From contig NZ_JAESIH010000021.1 of NCBI RefSeq assembly GCF_016756745.1, forward strand, positions 1 to 36,924: DNA of 36,924 nt, read 5' to 3'. Position numbers and translations under genes: made by a program. The stretch is from Aminivibrio sp. Lineage in GTDB: Bacteria > Synergistota > Synergistia > Synergistales > Aminobacteriaceae. Positions 24,001 through 31,799 of the stretch are shown piece by piece. The notes below the pieces were generated by a model, which did no database searches, was not told the DNA's origin, and worked only from the letters and a program-made list of their open reading frames with translations. Each line of letters begins with the position of its first letter. The first letter of the stretch is position 1.

Positions 24001-25333
24001 GGATCGCCGAGCGCGTCGTGGTCAGCTCGTACGTGATGGCACGCAACACCTCCACGGCGGGTTTGTGAAAAGGGAAGAAGTGCCGGAACTCCGCCTCGCC
24101 GATGCTGTTCGGCCAGGTGAATCCCCGCTTGTAATGGAGATAGTAGTTGCCGATGGCCGCAGGATCCTTGATCTTCCGCACCCGCGCGAGGACGATGTCG
24201 TAGTAGTCCTTGTCCTCCTCCAGCAGCTTGACCAGCTTCAGGCGGTCGTCGGCGATGATGTTCTTGACCCCCATCTTGCTTTCGATGGCCTGCTGGGCGG
24301 CGCAGACGGTCCATACCGGCAGGTTCTGAATCTTCGCCAGCCTGTTCGAGAGGACGACGAGGGTTTTCTCGTCGTCGGCACGCTGCTCCTCGTCCCGGTT
24401 CTTCATGAAGAGGGAGACCTCGTCCAGCACCAGCAGTATGCCGCTGTAGCCTTCGGCGAGGATCGTCTCCGCCATGTGCCCCAGAATCTCCTCGGTCTCC
24501 GCGGCGATCTGCGGCTGGACCTTCAGATACTCGGTATAGAAACGCCAGAGCTTGTTGCCGCAGCTCCGCTTGTACTCGGGCGTCCTGTTCTGCTGGATGG
24601 TGGCGAGAAAGTCGTCGATCTCCTCGAACTCGTCCTCGTCGAAGAACTTCGGGTCGCGCAGGAACCTGGCCAGATCCTTCCGGTAGCGCTCCATATCCTC
24701 CGTGATGAAGCGGTCGGCGAGCAGCTCCACCGGATACAGGGAGATGTTCTTCCCCAGCTCGGCAAGCAGCTGCTCCTTGACGGCGTCGAGGATGTACTCG
24801 GAGAGCCTTCGCCCCTTGTCGGCCAGCCCCACCGTCCCGCTGCCGGCGCCGACGAGCGTCTTGACGACCACGAAGACGCCCTTGCTCCCCTTGCCGCTCT
24901 TGGCCTCGATCCCCTCCTCCCAGAAGCGGTAGAGCGATTCCCGTTTGCCTTTTCCGGAGGCCTCCTCTTTTCTTTTGACGATCTCCCAGGCTTCCTTGCG
25001 TCCGAGCGCCAGCGAGGCAAGGCAGCATAGCAGGTGCGACTTGCCGGAGCCGAACTCCGCCTGGATCCAGTACCCCTGGCCTATCGGGTTTTCCTTCCGC
25101 TCCCGCTTCCAGGGCGCGGCCATGCCGCGCAGGATGTCGGTGAGGAAGGGGCGCACAGGATCGATCTGAAACTCCTCGACGGTCTGCAGCTCCGGTATCC
25201 GCGCTCTTCGGCTTTCCGCCGAGTTCGAGTCGGCCCAGACGTGTTTTTCCAGCGAGTAGACGGAGATGATTCTGTCCGGGACCGTGCAGATCTCCGCAAG
25301 CGGCTGTCTTTGAGTGAAAAGATCTCCTTGCAT
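21005..25333 (-). CDS. brxC: BREX ATPase, BrxC/PglY-like (DUF6079-type)
   Basis: At 1442 residues this is the largest gene in the window. The N-terminus has a P-loop in YWIQAEFGSGKSHLL (G95-S99, K98) and a Walker B GILLVLDEVSLFM (D304, E305). Much of the remainder is helical, with a DPRVLLWTPSEQTQEE nucleotide-fold-like segment further on. The gene order, size and P-loop fit the BrxC/PglY group of BREX ATPases (the DUF6079-type members in my judgement). Its role in BREX is essential but poorly defined: it is thought to work with PglX and PglZ in discriminating phage DNA. It begins 3 bases after the methyltransferase stop. A separate helicase (BrxHI/BrxHII) is not encoded in the operon. Confidence 0.88.
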   Translation of the reverse strand: MQGDLFTQRQPLAEICTVPDRIISVYSLEKHVWADSNSAESRRARIPELQTVEEFQIDPVRPFLTDILRGMAAPWKRERKENPIGQGYWIQAEFGSGKSHLLCCLASLALGRKEAWEIVKRKEEASGKGKRESLYRFWEEGIEAKSGKGSKGVFVVVKTLVGAGSGTVGLADKGRRLSEYILDAVKEQLLAELGKNISLYPVELLADRFITEDMERYRKDLARFLRDPKFFDEDEFEEIDDFLATIQQNRTPEYKRSCGNKLWRFYTEYLKVQPQIAAETEEILGHMAETILAEGYSGILLVLDEVSLFMKNRDEEQRADDEKTLVVLSNRLAKIQNLPVWTVCAAQQAIESKMGVKNIIADDRLKLVKLLEEDKDYYDIVLARVRKIKDPAAIGNYYLHYKRGFTWPNSIGEAEFRHFFPFHKPAVEVLRAITYELTTTRSAIHFMHQTLKQQIRSKGRELIRLWELFDEAVRYEEDPSGVHSGLVAIKTKRETDYRAYESCKRQIDGLTKGHLKVHRDKGLKVVQTLFLYHIARTRQQGITPEDIANSVLIEREADANPDENNQHYENIAENLKIELRQIVQTFDEEKRPRYRFDPVFTGIDPRDEFQKARDAAESNEAMQKEAWEHLLALDEWPVRTRQMTIDLSGGVRSIFRGIAAHPDDKGAFHSQDRELEAVWQGRQIAGRVGMRDFGRMAAESQPLPPVETDQSDLDFAVYVGIRHVPEASVLKLIERRKDPRVLLWTPSEQTQEERDRLIDFAAYRKLVADWQGKETEDAIAVINWVSNTLQSDLARIVKIVDNSYARGRVDALNNTRMEFRVAGDLAAILTPLLDRALTAAYESRDIKFEPPYVFRKEEGVKVVNGIVRTGSIPKGAKPNQHISAAQNFGFALNIMKKSAEKELDVSDNRYVRDMRAFIDDKLADESQSMKMETLYKNFMGIGGPKDYGLTRRMVQIFLLCLVRDGSVRVGVGSKASLPFETLDYSNIAGVEFSAKVLDSLTEIRKVARPENWDVLRPYAEKLLGADIPDTRDDAAVSKYRAALRSLFNSEKEIAARTDVRARSLFDDLDSANPYATELEQAVSLFGAPVDGGDDIQLVLYALKEAMGYKAFDTNAASSAEVDDLANRLKNYHDIRAFLEYENELRAAREYCTAQIGEQQELSETRKAVEAVRVKLGNLKEFIDSDVRLKTELVGHPQAPAGEKGTIAAMIREYASVYVPMHESAVNAVEGSRRKIQDILGGADIEILHVLDGISALCPASTEKLAAHLQKLLDDVFECRSSSRISVVERLRSKPQHDCGLSFANAAAIAETAAEAARKAEKTLEDAWRRKMEVFLNPTVRQRLEQGKAEPVIAGLLACATADELRAYFLKAVRKTPEIAEMINRYLKRIVVKRVKIADFKPKAGTIEKDQIRSVAEEFRRFLESQFSGGEGDDDSLPMLQLE

Positions 25334-25336
25334 GGC

Positions 25337-27928
25337 TTACTCCTCCGTTTTCCTTCCGCGGCGCTTCGGCTCGCTTGCCTCGCGCGCCAGCATCCTCGCG
25401 CACACCTGATAGTCCTCCTCGACGTTGACCATGGTCTCCTCGGAGAGCGCGTCGGGGTTCAGCCCGCCCTTCTCGAACAGCAGCTTCCCCTGCTCGTAGA
25501 GCCCGGCCCGCTTGCAGTGGCGTATCCACTCCGCGAGCGTCGCGTCGTTCGGGCGCTCCTGTTCAGGGATGACGGCCCCCTGAGCGAGCTGGGCGAGATA
25601 GCGCTTCACCCGCCTTCCCAGCCCTCTGGCGCGTGCGTCGCGCTTGGCCCGTTCCTCCTCTTCGGAGGCCGGAAGGCGCCACGTTCCCTTTTCGGTCGTG
25701 TAGAAGTAGTCAGGCAGGAGATCGGTCAATTGGCGGCGAGGCTTGTCCGTCACCGCGTAGATGTAGAACTCGAAGAGATTGCTGTAGTGCACGCCCTCGT
25801 CGCCGGGGTTTTTCCCGAGAAAGTCCTTGAGGAACGCGCCGATCTTTTCGGCCGCCGCTTCCTCGCGTGCGTTTTCCGCGTCGTCGTGAAGAACCAGTTC
25901 GGTCTCCTTCAGGTACCAGCGGCCGATCTCGTGCGTGCCGAAGAGGTTCGGTTCCTCCGGCTCGAAGAGGGTTTTCATCACGGGGGTCTTCACCTCTTCC
26001 GCCGCGCTCCGGAGCAGTTCGTCGAAGTCGTGCGCCTCCATCTGCCCCTTGCGAACCATCCGGCTCACGACCTCGTCGTAGATCCGGTCCTTGGTGCTGC
26101 CGGGGTGCGCGCCGAGATAGTCGCGGACGATCCGGCGGACCTTCTCGCCGAAGGTCGTCTTGTCCTCGTCCCCGGTGAGGAGGATGGCCTCCGCTGCTTC
26201 GCCGGGCTTGGGCTTGCGGAAGTTGATGACGAGGTCGCGTTTGTTTACTTTATCAGCGTTAAGCTGATTGTACGACTTCTGCAAGGTGTCGATGTAGAGC
26301 GCGGAGTCTGTTTTTTCGACAACGAACCCTGCTTCCGCCATGATGTCCTGCACCAAAGTCCACGTCCCCTCCGATGTGTCGTGGTAGCACAGCGAAATGC
26401 ACCGTCCGGGTTTGAGCACGCGGTAGCACTCTCCCATTGCCTGACGCATCATTCCGGCCCAGTCTTCCTCGGTCTTGCCCCGCACTTCGTTGACGATGAT
26501 CTCCTCGTCGTGCCAGTGCGTATCGAAGCCGAGCCACGCCTCCCAGATGAAGTTGAGTTCGCCGTATTGGATTTTGTCGGCATAGGGGGGATCGGTGAAG
26601 ATGTAGTCAATTGAATTTGATACAATCCCCGACTGTTTTGATGCATCTTGTGTTGATACTATAATCTTAGTATAGCTGCTAGAGTCATTTCGAATTTTTT
26701 GATAACCTCTGGCAAGGTTGGTTATTTTACCTGCATACCATGGAAGAACGGCATATTCCCGTCCAGTCTGTGGTATGTAATATGTGCCTTTAAAAAGATT
26801 GTTTGGGAACCGGGGATCAGTTGAGTATCCCTGCATCTTGCTGAGGTTCACAAGAATGGCTTCAAAACCAAAAAACAATTCATCGGAATGCTTGATTTTA
26901 CGACCAATAGTATTCCGTATCGCCGCCAGCGCCCACAGATTGCGCTTGGTGAAGAGTTCATCCACAGTTCGAAAATTGCTGGTTCCCGCACGCCATTTAA
27001 CGCCCCAACACTCCTGCTCTTTGGGCGCGTGCATCATCCGGTCTTTCGGATACCAGTACGGAATCTCACTCTCCTCGATCTCCCGGATCTTCCCGAGGTC
27101 GTACTTCTCGAAGTACTCCCGCTTCTTCTCGTCCGGGTCGTTATGCCGCCGCTCGCCCCGCTTCGGTGTGCAGCCGTTCTCGCAGAGGTAGCTCACCATC
27201 ACGGGGATCGCGCCGAACTTCTCCGTGCGCGTGCTGATCTCCTCCGTGATGCCCCGCTGAAAGCAGTGCGGGCAGGCGCTGATCTTCTTCGGTTTCCCCT
27301 TTGCGGTCTCCCCTTCGACCTCGACGCAGTCGAAGAGCGGAACTTTCTCGAAGCAGCGGGGGCAGCGGAAGACCTGGGAGTACACCGTGTACGCCGTCGT
27401 CGCCTTGCCGCCGCACCGGTCGCATCGCGTCTCGTACAGCCAGTCTATCTCCGGCTTGACCGTGCGCTCCAGCTCCTCGAAGGCGTGCTGCAGCTCGTCG
27501 GTGTCCACCGGCGTGCAGTAGTTCTTGGTGATGAAGGTCGCCGCGGGGGAGCGGTCGATGGCGATGGCCTTCCGCTCCTCCATCAGCGCAGCGAGCGCCG
27601 TGCCGCCGGAGCCGCAGAAGGGGTCGAGCACCAGGTCGCCCGGTTTGGTGTAGTGGCGGATGTACTGACGGATGGCGTCGTGCGGCTTCTTCGACCAGTA
27701 GGTGTGCATGTTGTAGATGGCCGTGGCCTTGGTGGTCTCTATGGCCTTGTCGAAGGGCGGCGCGTCGTAGTCGTCCGTCTCGGGATCGTAGGGGTTTTCC
27801 TGCAGATGCTGCTCCACGAAGGCCCGCAGGTTCGGGTTCGGTTGATCTCCTGAGTAGTACCCCTCCGGCATTTCGGGGATTGTTTCCTTGAAGAGGCTGC
27901 CGGACTGCGCTTCTTTTTTCTTCGCCAT
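25337..27928 (-). CDS. BREX DNA methyltransferase (PglX-like, DUF1156-type) with zinc ribbons
   Basis: The 863-residue protein has the SAM-binding motif I LVLDPFCGSGGTALAAL (FCGSGGT at 104-110) and the catalytic motif IV YIFTDPPYADK (DPPY at 446-449), which marks an adenine-N6 or cytosine-N4 amino-methyltransferase. Two C-x2-C pairs (C169/C172 and C189/C192) and a further set (C219/C222, C249/C253) form probable zinc ribbons between the motifs. The layout, with a HTYWSKKPHDAIRQYI block before motif I, recalls the DUF1156-type PglXI methylases of type 3 BREX rather than the 1200-residue PglX of type 1. It would mark self DNA. The segment for residues about 309-443 (26600-27000) is strikingly AT-rich in a GC-rich gene. 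Confidence 0.85.
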   Translation of the reverse strand: MAKKKEAQSGSLFKETIPEMPEGYYSGDQPNPNLRAFVEQHLQENPYDPETDDYDAPPFDKAIETTKATAIYNMHTYWSKKPHDAIRQYIRHYTKPGDLVLDPFCGSGGTALAALMEERKAIAIDRSPAATFITKNYCTPVDTDELQHAFEELERTVKPEIDWLYETRCDRCGGKATTAYTVYSQVFRCPRCFEKVPLFDCVEVEGETAKGKPKKISACPHCFQRGITEEISTRTEKFGAIPVMVSYLCENGCTPKRGERRHNDPDEKKREYFEKYDLGKIREIEESEIPYWYPKDRMMHAPKEQECWGVKWRAGTSNFRTVDELFTKRNLWALAAIRNTIGRKIKHSDELFFGFEAILVNLSKMQGYSTDPRFPNNLFKGTYYIPQTGREYAVLPWYAGKITNLARGYQKIRNDSSSYTKIIVSTQDASKQSGIVSNSIDYIFTDPPYADKIQYGELNFIWEAWLGFDTHWHDEEIIVNEVRGKTEEDWAGMMRQAMGECYRVLKPGRCISLCYHDTSEGTWTLVQDIMAEAGFVVEKTDSALYIDTLQKSYNQLNADKVNKRDLVINFRKPKPGEAAEAILLTGDEDKTTFGEKVRRIVRDYLGAHPGSTKDRIYDEVVSRMVRKGQMEAHDFDELLRSAAEEVKTPVMKTLFEPEEPNLFGTHEIGRWYLKETELVLHDDAENAREEAAAEKIGAFLKDFLGKNPGDEGVHYSNLFEFYIYAVTDKPRRQLTDLLPDYFYTTEKGTWRLPASEEEERAKRDARARGLGRRVKRYLAQLAQGAVIPEQERPNDATLAEWIRHCKRAGLYEQGKLLFEKGGLNPDALSEETMVNVEEDYQVCARMLAREASEPKRRGRKTEE

Positions 27929-27930
27929 GG

Positions 27931-28455
27931 CTACTCTCTGACCTCCCAGAGGTGGTTGTCGGCTATCAGGTTCGTGGGCAGGGTGTAGTCTCCCCCGTTC
28001 GCTTCATGGAACATGACGACCCGTCCGCGCGACCTCCGGCCGGGGAGCAGCAGCAGAATCCGCTGCTCGTCCGCCGCCATGCTGCGCAGCAGGTTCAGTT
28101 CGATCTGGTAGGCGAAGAGCATCTCCAGATTGGAGAGGACCAGGATTCCTCCGCCGGCGAGGCGTTCGCGCAGAAACCGCTCGAACGCCCTTGCCACGTG
28201 GGCTGCCGTGGGTTCGGGGCGCTTCGCCTCGTTTTCGGCAAGCTCCCTGAACTCATCGTCCGGTATCGCGTCCAGGATGCCCCTGTTGACGTTGACGGGC
28301 CCGGGAAAAGGGATGCCGTCCGTGGTCCTGGCCTGTCGCAGTTTCGCCGCAAAAGCGCCGAGTGCGGCGTAGCCGCTCAGAACGCCGTACAGGTGCCTTC
28401 CTCCGGGGAGCGCGAGCTTTTGGCGGAGCGCTTCGATGATCTCGGTGCTCTTCAT
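27931..28455 (-). CDS. Small BREX component, BrxB/BrxF-like
   Basis: The 174-residue protein is placed between the brxA-like and methyltransferase genes, where brxB or brxF is expected. The C-terminal half has the layout of these families: a strand-turn GGGILVLSNLEMLFAYQIELNLLRSM (about residues 100-126) followed by a strand RILLLLPGRR. The N-terminal half reads HLYGVLSGYAALGAFAAKL (about 21-39) where BrxF proteins have their P-loop; no G-K-S/T is present, so nucleotide binding is unlikely through that motif. PGPVNVNRGILDAI aligns with the next conserved block. It overlaps the brxA-like stop by 5 bases and precedes the methyltransferase by 2. The choice between BrxB and BrxF is open. Confidence 0.6.
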   Translation of the reverse strand: MKSTEIIEALRQKLALPGGRHLYGVLSGYAALGAFAAKLRQARTTDGIPFPGPVNVNRGILDAIPDDEFRELAENEAKRPEPTAAHVARAFERFLRERLAGGGILVLSNLEMLFAYQIELNLLRSMAADEQRILLLLPGRRSRGRVVMFHEANGGDYTLPTNLIADNHLWEVRE

Positions 28456-29588
28456 GACGTTTTTCCTCCGATGATCCGTTCGACCGCTTCCGCGAGCGTG
28501 TACCTCGTCGTGAACTGGCGGACGGCGTCGATCTCCGAGACCTTGCTGATCAGTCCGCTGTTCCGCAGGCCGTACAGTGCGTGCGGAAGGCGTTCCGGGT
28601 TCCAGAGCATGGCGCGGATCAGGCGGTTCTCTTCGAGCTTGCGGATGTCGTACATGCCGGGTTCCGGAAACTCGCTGTGGAGTACGAATGCGAAGGACGC
28701 CGCCGGAATCTCCCGGTAGGAGAAGGCGAGCTTCGTCCGGTCGGCCTTGGCGACACCGCCCGCCGCAAGGGCGTCCACGATGGCCTTGGTGCAGTCCGTG
28801 ATGCTCTTGGACTCGGGAAACTGCTCCGTCAGGCGGTTCCGGATGTGCTCGCGGTGCAGGCGGCCCGTGCCAAGGTTGGGGATGAGCAGTTCCTCGACGA
28901 TCTCCGCCTGGAGCGGTTCCGCGAGGAGAAAACGGTAGAAGCAGACCTCCCGCAGCTCGCGGGTATCCGGGAAGGCCTTGGCGAACAGGCGCAGGGGAGC
29001 GTCCGCGTACCCTTCCGGGAACATTCTTCCCGTGATGTAGTTGGTATATCGCTGCCTTGTTTGTTCGGCACTGAAAGGAAGAGAGCTTCTGAGAAAAGAT
29101 CGTATCTCGTTCAGCGAATCGCTGTCAGGAAGGTCAGGCAGAATCTTGATAGTCTCCTTGAGCAATGATTTTCCGAATAAACCTGTGCGTGTTTTTCTTA
29201 TGGGCATGGGTGACGACGGCGTCGGAACTATCTCAGGAGAATCAGTATCGAACAGCGTCCCTTGAGCAGGTATTCTTGGTTTCTCCTTGGGCGTTTGTGT
29301 AGAAGTGCCATAATATTTACGGATCCAATCCACAAGCTTTATAAGGATAGCGCTATTGCCTTTAATGCCGTTAAATTGGCAGAGATCATCATATGGAGCT
29401 TCCAACAGAGAAGAGAGGCTGCCGTAGTGAGACAGCAGACGGGCCGCAAGTGGCTGAAGATCTACTCGGGGAATAGAATAAGTCAGTAGAAGTTCAAGCA
29501 GGGCTTCTTCAGAGCGGGAAGATTCTTCCCCTGAGGAAAAACGGTCTCGTAAACGTTCTCGATGATTAGGTTTGACTGTTTCTGACAT
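28452..29588 (-). CDS. RadC-type HhH domain fused to BrxA-like protein
   Basis: Residues about 8-93 (HRERLRDRF…EALLELLLTYSIPRVDLQPLA…FNGIKGNSAILI) match the N-terminal UPF0758/RadC helix-hairpin-helix domain. The RadC JAMM metalloprotease part is absent. After a Pro/Ser-rich linker (about 95-130), residues about 160-378 form a helical region (FSAEQTRQRYTNYITGRMFPEGY…FYRFLLAEP…IVEELLIPNLGTG) that I read as a BrxA-like (DUF1819) domain from sequence pattern and operon position. BrxA is a DNA-binding BREX component. It is the first gene of the operon, with the start ATG at 29588 and a weak GGGTTGGGA site. The first about 180 codons are notably richer in A+T than the remainder. Other possibility: a family of its own. 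Confidence 0.7.
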   Translation of the reverse strand: MSETVKPNHRERLRDRFSSGEESSRSEEALLELLLTYSIPRVDLQPLAARLLSHYGSLSSLLEAPYDDLCQFNGIKGNSAILIKLVDWIRKYYGTSTQTPKEKPRIPAQGTLFDTDSPEIVPTPSSPMPIRKTRTGLFGKSLLKETIKILPDLPDSDSLNEIRSFLRSSLPFSAEQTRQRYTNYITGRMFPEGYADAPLRLFAKAFPDTRELREVCFYRFLLAEPLQAEIVEELLIPNLGTGRLHREHIRNRLTEQFPESKSITDCTKAIVDALAAGGVAKADRTKLAFSYREIPAASFAFVLHSEFPEPGMYDIRKLEENRLIRAMLWNPERLPHALYGLRNSGLISKVSEIDAVRQFTTRYTLAEAVERIIGGKTS

Positions 29589-29627
29589 TTTTATCCCAAC
29601 CCATTCTTAGTAATTAGGCGAGCTTCG

Positions 29628-29657
29628 ATTATCTTAACTCCTGTTGGGCAAGACCAA
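29628..29657 (-). promoter_or_regulatory. Candidate promoter of the BREX operon
   Basis: Read on the minus strand: TTGGTC (29657-29652), 18 bases, GATAAT (29633-29628), about 40 bases upstream of the brxA-like start. Both hexamers are imperfect. It is the best pair I can see; the whole 29589-30120 interval is AT-rich. Confidence 0.35.
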
Positions 29658-30119
29658 AGGAATTTTTGCGAATCAGGATAACAAACCGATTTTTATGAAT
29701 AATCAATAGAAATTACTGACTCATTTCCAGTTTCGAGAAGTATTTAGGGTCTATTCGATAATGTTTTATTTCTCTAAATCTCGATGCATTCATTTCTTTT
29801 TAATGAGAATGGCTTTTTCATCCTTGAAGCATGGTTAGTATTCATTGAGTTAAGAAAATCAGTAGAAATAATCTTACAACACAGCGAGAAGAATTGCATT
29901 GTTGATTCTCTCTATTTTCTGTAGCAAATTCCAACTTGTCTAATATGGAGTTCAACACTTTCTCTCCGTCCCCTTTTAGGTCTTTGAGAAAATTCGGACC
30001 TTTTGTTCCCGTTTCCTAAACCCTTGCCTTACGAGCATCAAAAACCTTAACCTTTATGCTTCTTGAACGTTGGTGTTCCGAAATGTGGAATAAAAACGTT
30101 GCGGGGGACGGATGTGGTG
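29658..30119. other. AT-rich intergenic region with a possible gene remnant
   Basis: No complete gene is seen. On the minus strand, about 29842-30012 encodes a protein-like stretch without a start (KGDGEKVLNSILDKLEFATE is part of it) that ends in a hydrophobic tail and a stop. It may be the remnant of an unidentified gene. Confidence 0.3.
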
Positions 30120-30434
30120 TTACAAAACGGCACAACGGGCTTTTGAAGAATGTTGCGTTTGCAATAAATAAAAAGAAAGGTAAATGGTAATGAATCCCTC
30201 CTTCGAAAATGGGACATATCCCGGTTCGTCCACTATGAACAGGTTGTACCAGGTGTACTTGCCCAGAGTCCGGGCAAGGGTTTTCTCCCCCCGGCTTTCC
30301 AGGAGTTCGTTGACGAGATTGCAGGACGTGGTGAACCGAACCCGAAGGTTCTTCCAGCAGGCTTCTATTCCAAGGGTCGTGGCGAGGTGGGTTTTCCCGC
30401 ACCCGCTTTTGCCCAGGAAGAGAATATTCTACCC
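30120..30434 (-). pseudogene. istB fragment (second IS21-family relic)
   Basis: On the minus strand, 30431-30180 encodes a piece of an IstB ATPase: LFLGKSGCGKTHLATTLG (Walker A), a central ESRGEKTLARTLGKY segment and FIVDEPGYVPFSKEG (Walker B region, usually D-E-L-G-Y). A stop codon lies directly before it, and after the last similar residue the frame runs into unrelated sequence. N- and C-terminal thirds and any istA are missing. It is a different IS21 lineage from the intact copy at 5572-8114, because the Walker A and B sequences differ. It lies directly downstream of the integrase gene. Confidence 0.8.
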
Positions 30435-30463
30435 TGCCCCGTTTTATGCCCCCATTGTGTTGT

Positions 30464-31630
30464 TCAATAGTACAGGCTTTCGAGCTTGTCAACAGCCTCC
30501 TGTTTCTGGTCCGGGGCAAGGTGGGCGTATCTCAGCGTTTGATCCAGCCGGGAATGCGTCATCAACTCTTTTATAGTCAGTATGCTAACACCTGCCATTA
30601 CCAGTTGAGACGCGAAATCGTGTCTGAGGTCGTGCCAGCGGAAATTCTCAATGTCGGCATCACGTATTGTCTTTTCCCACGATGACCGCACATCATGCAT
30701 TGATTTCCCGGTGGGACCGATGAAGAGAAATTCACCCAGTCCGGTTCTTTGCCTAAACTGCCTCCACTCTGAGAGCACTCGGAAAACGATAGGGTTCATC
30801 GGTATAAAATTTTGTTTGTCGCCTTTTGCAGTGTCACGGCGGAGCCGGATGGTTCGCGTTTCAAAGGCGATGTCATCCCACCGGAGCTTTAGTAAAGCAC
30901 CTCTGCGGATGCCTGTGTTCAGAGCAACCAAGACGATTGTTTTCAGGTAGTCCGGTTCTCCGGGCTTTTCCCGTTTGTCAAGGACGGTTAGTAGACGGTT
31001 TCTTTCATCAGGGCTCAAGTATCGTATAATTTCAACTGAGTCGGATTCAGGAAGTTTTTTTACCTTTTTTTGAATCAGGGGACAGATAGCGATTTTATCG
31101 TTTTCCCGAGCCCATCTGACCATTGCCAAAAAAGCGTTTGATGCTCGATTCATTGAGCTGGCTTTTTTCCCTTTCTTTTTCTCTTCGCTTCTCCAAGTGG
31201 CTAGATCCTCTCCTGTCAGTGTGGAGCAGGCTCTGGGGAAAAAAATACCGAAATCTCGGCTAATAAAATTTTCCGCGTTTGTGGATTTATGGTGAACTAA
31301 AACCTGTTTTCTATATAACTCAAAAATCTCCCCAACGGTTATTTCATCGGGTTTTTTTCCGGTTGTGATAGGGATGCCCCTGATGAGGTCAGCGAGTTTT
31401 GTTTTTGCAACTTCCCGCGCCTGGGAGACCGTTAGAATAGAGGCATCCCCTATTTTAAGCGAGCTTCGCTTGTCAGTGACCTTTGTTCTGTAATCAAGGT
31501 AGAATAACTTTTTACCTGACGGCTCTACCCTCAAGATTAATCCCTGGATCTCAGAATCCCTAACGGTGTATCGTTTTTCTTTAGGGGTAAAATTTTTCAC
31601 GTTTGTGTTCGTGAGTTTTTCGACAGCCAT
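30464..31630 (-). CDS. int: P4-type tyrosine integrase
   Basis: The 388-residue protein has the N-terminal arm-binding DUF4102-like region (SEIQGLILRVEPSGKKLFYLDYR), a SAM-like core-binding domain (about 95-190) and the catalytic domain with the tyrosine recombinase residues: R242 in NTGIRRGALL, H333 and R336 in RWHDLRHDFA, H359 in LMTHS and the nucleophile Y368 in TLRYAHL. It integrates and excises the island at the tRNA-Val 3' end. The gene lies 169 bases from the attR repeat and points into the island, as is usual for P4-type islands. Complete, with all catalytic residues present. Confidence 0.96.
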   Translation of the reverse strand: MAVEKLTNTNVKNFTPKEKRYTVRDSEIQGLILRVEPSGKKLFYLDYRTKVTDKRSSLKIGDASILTVSQAREVAKTKLADLIRGIPITTGKKPDEITVGEIFELYRKQVLVHHKSTNAENFISRDFGIFFPRACSTLTGEDLATWRSEEKKKGKKASSMNRASNAFLAMVRWARENDKIAICPLIQKKVKKLPESDSVEIIRYLSPDERNRLLTVLDKREKPGEPDYLKTIVLVALNTGIRRGALLKLRWDDIAFETRTIRLRRDTAKGDKQNFIPMNPIVFRVLSEWRQFRQRTGLGEFLFIGPTGKSMHDVRSSWEKTIRDADIENFRWHDLRHDFASQLVMAGVSILTIKELMTHSRLDQTLRYAHLAPDQKQEAVDKLESLYY

Positions 31631-31799
31631 TTTCTCTCTTCCTTTTTCACTAATTCAGACTCCAAACAGACTCCAAAAAAATCATATCACACCGTACAAA
31701 TACATACAACAAGGAACAGGGGAGTTTTATCAAACATTGATGTTTACTGATTTTATAAACGCAATGCCTTGTAGGTGCAAAGCCAATAAAATCTATTAT

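Noticed and set aside
20504-25030. 1508-codon plus-strand open frame opposite the BREX ATPase and pglZ
   Set aside because: GC-rich codon bias creates long antisense frames. The minus-strand genes have P-loop, Walker B and phosphatase motifs; the plus-strand product is arginine/leucine/valine-rich without motifs.
23544-25529. 661-codon minus-strand frame overlapping the BREX ATPase
   Set aside because: An alternative frame of the same GC-rich strand, with composition typical of a shadow (Arg, Gly, Ala) and spanning the boundary of two real genes.
30016-30519. 167-codon minus-strand ORF
   Set aside because: It is out of frame with the istB fragment it covers, and it overlaps the 3' end of the integrase; the translation shows no motif.
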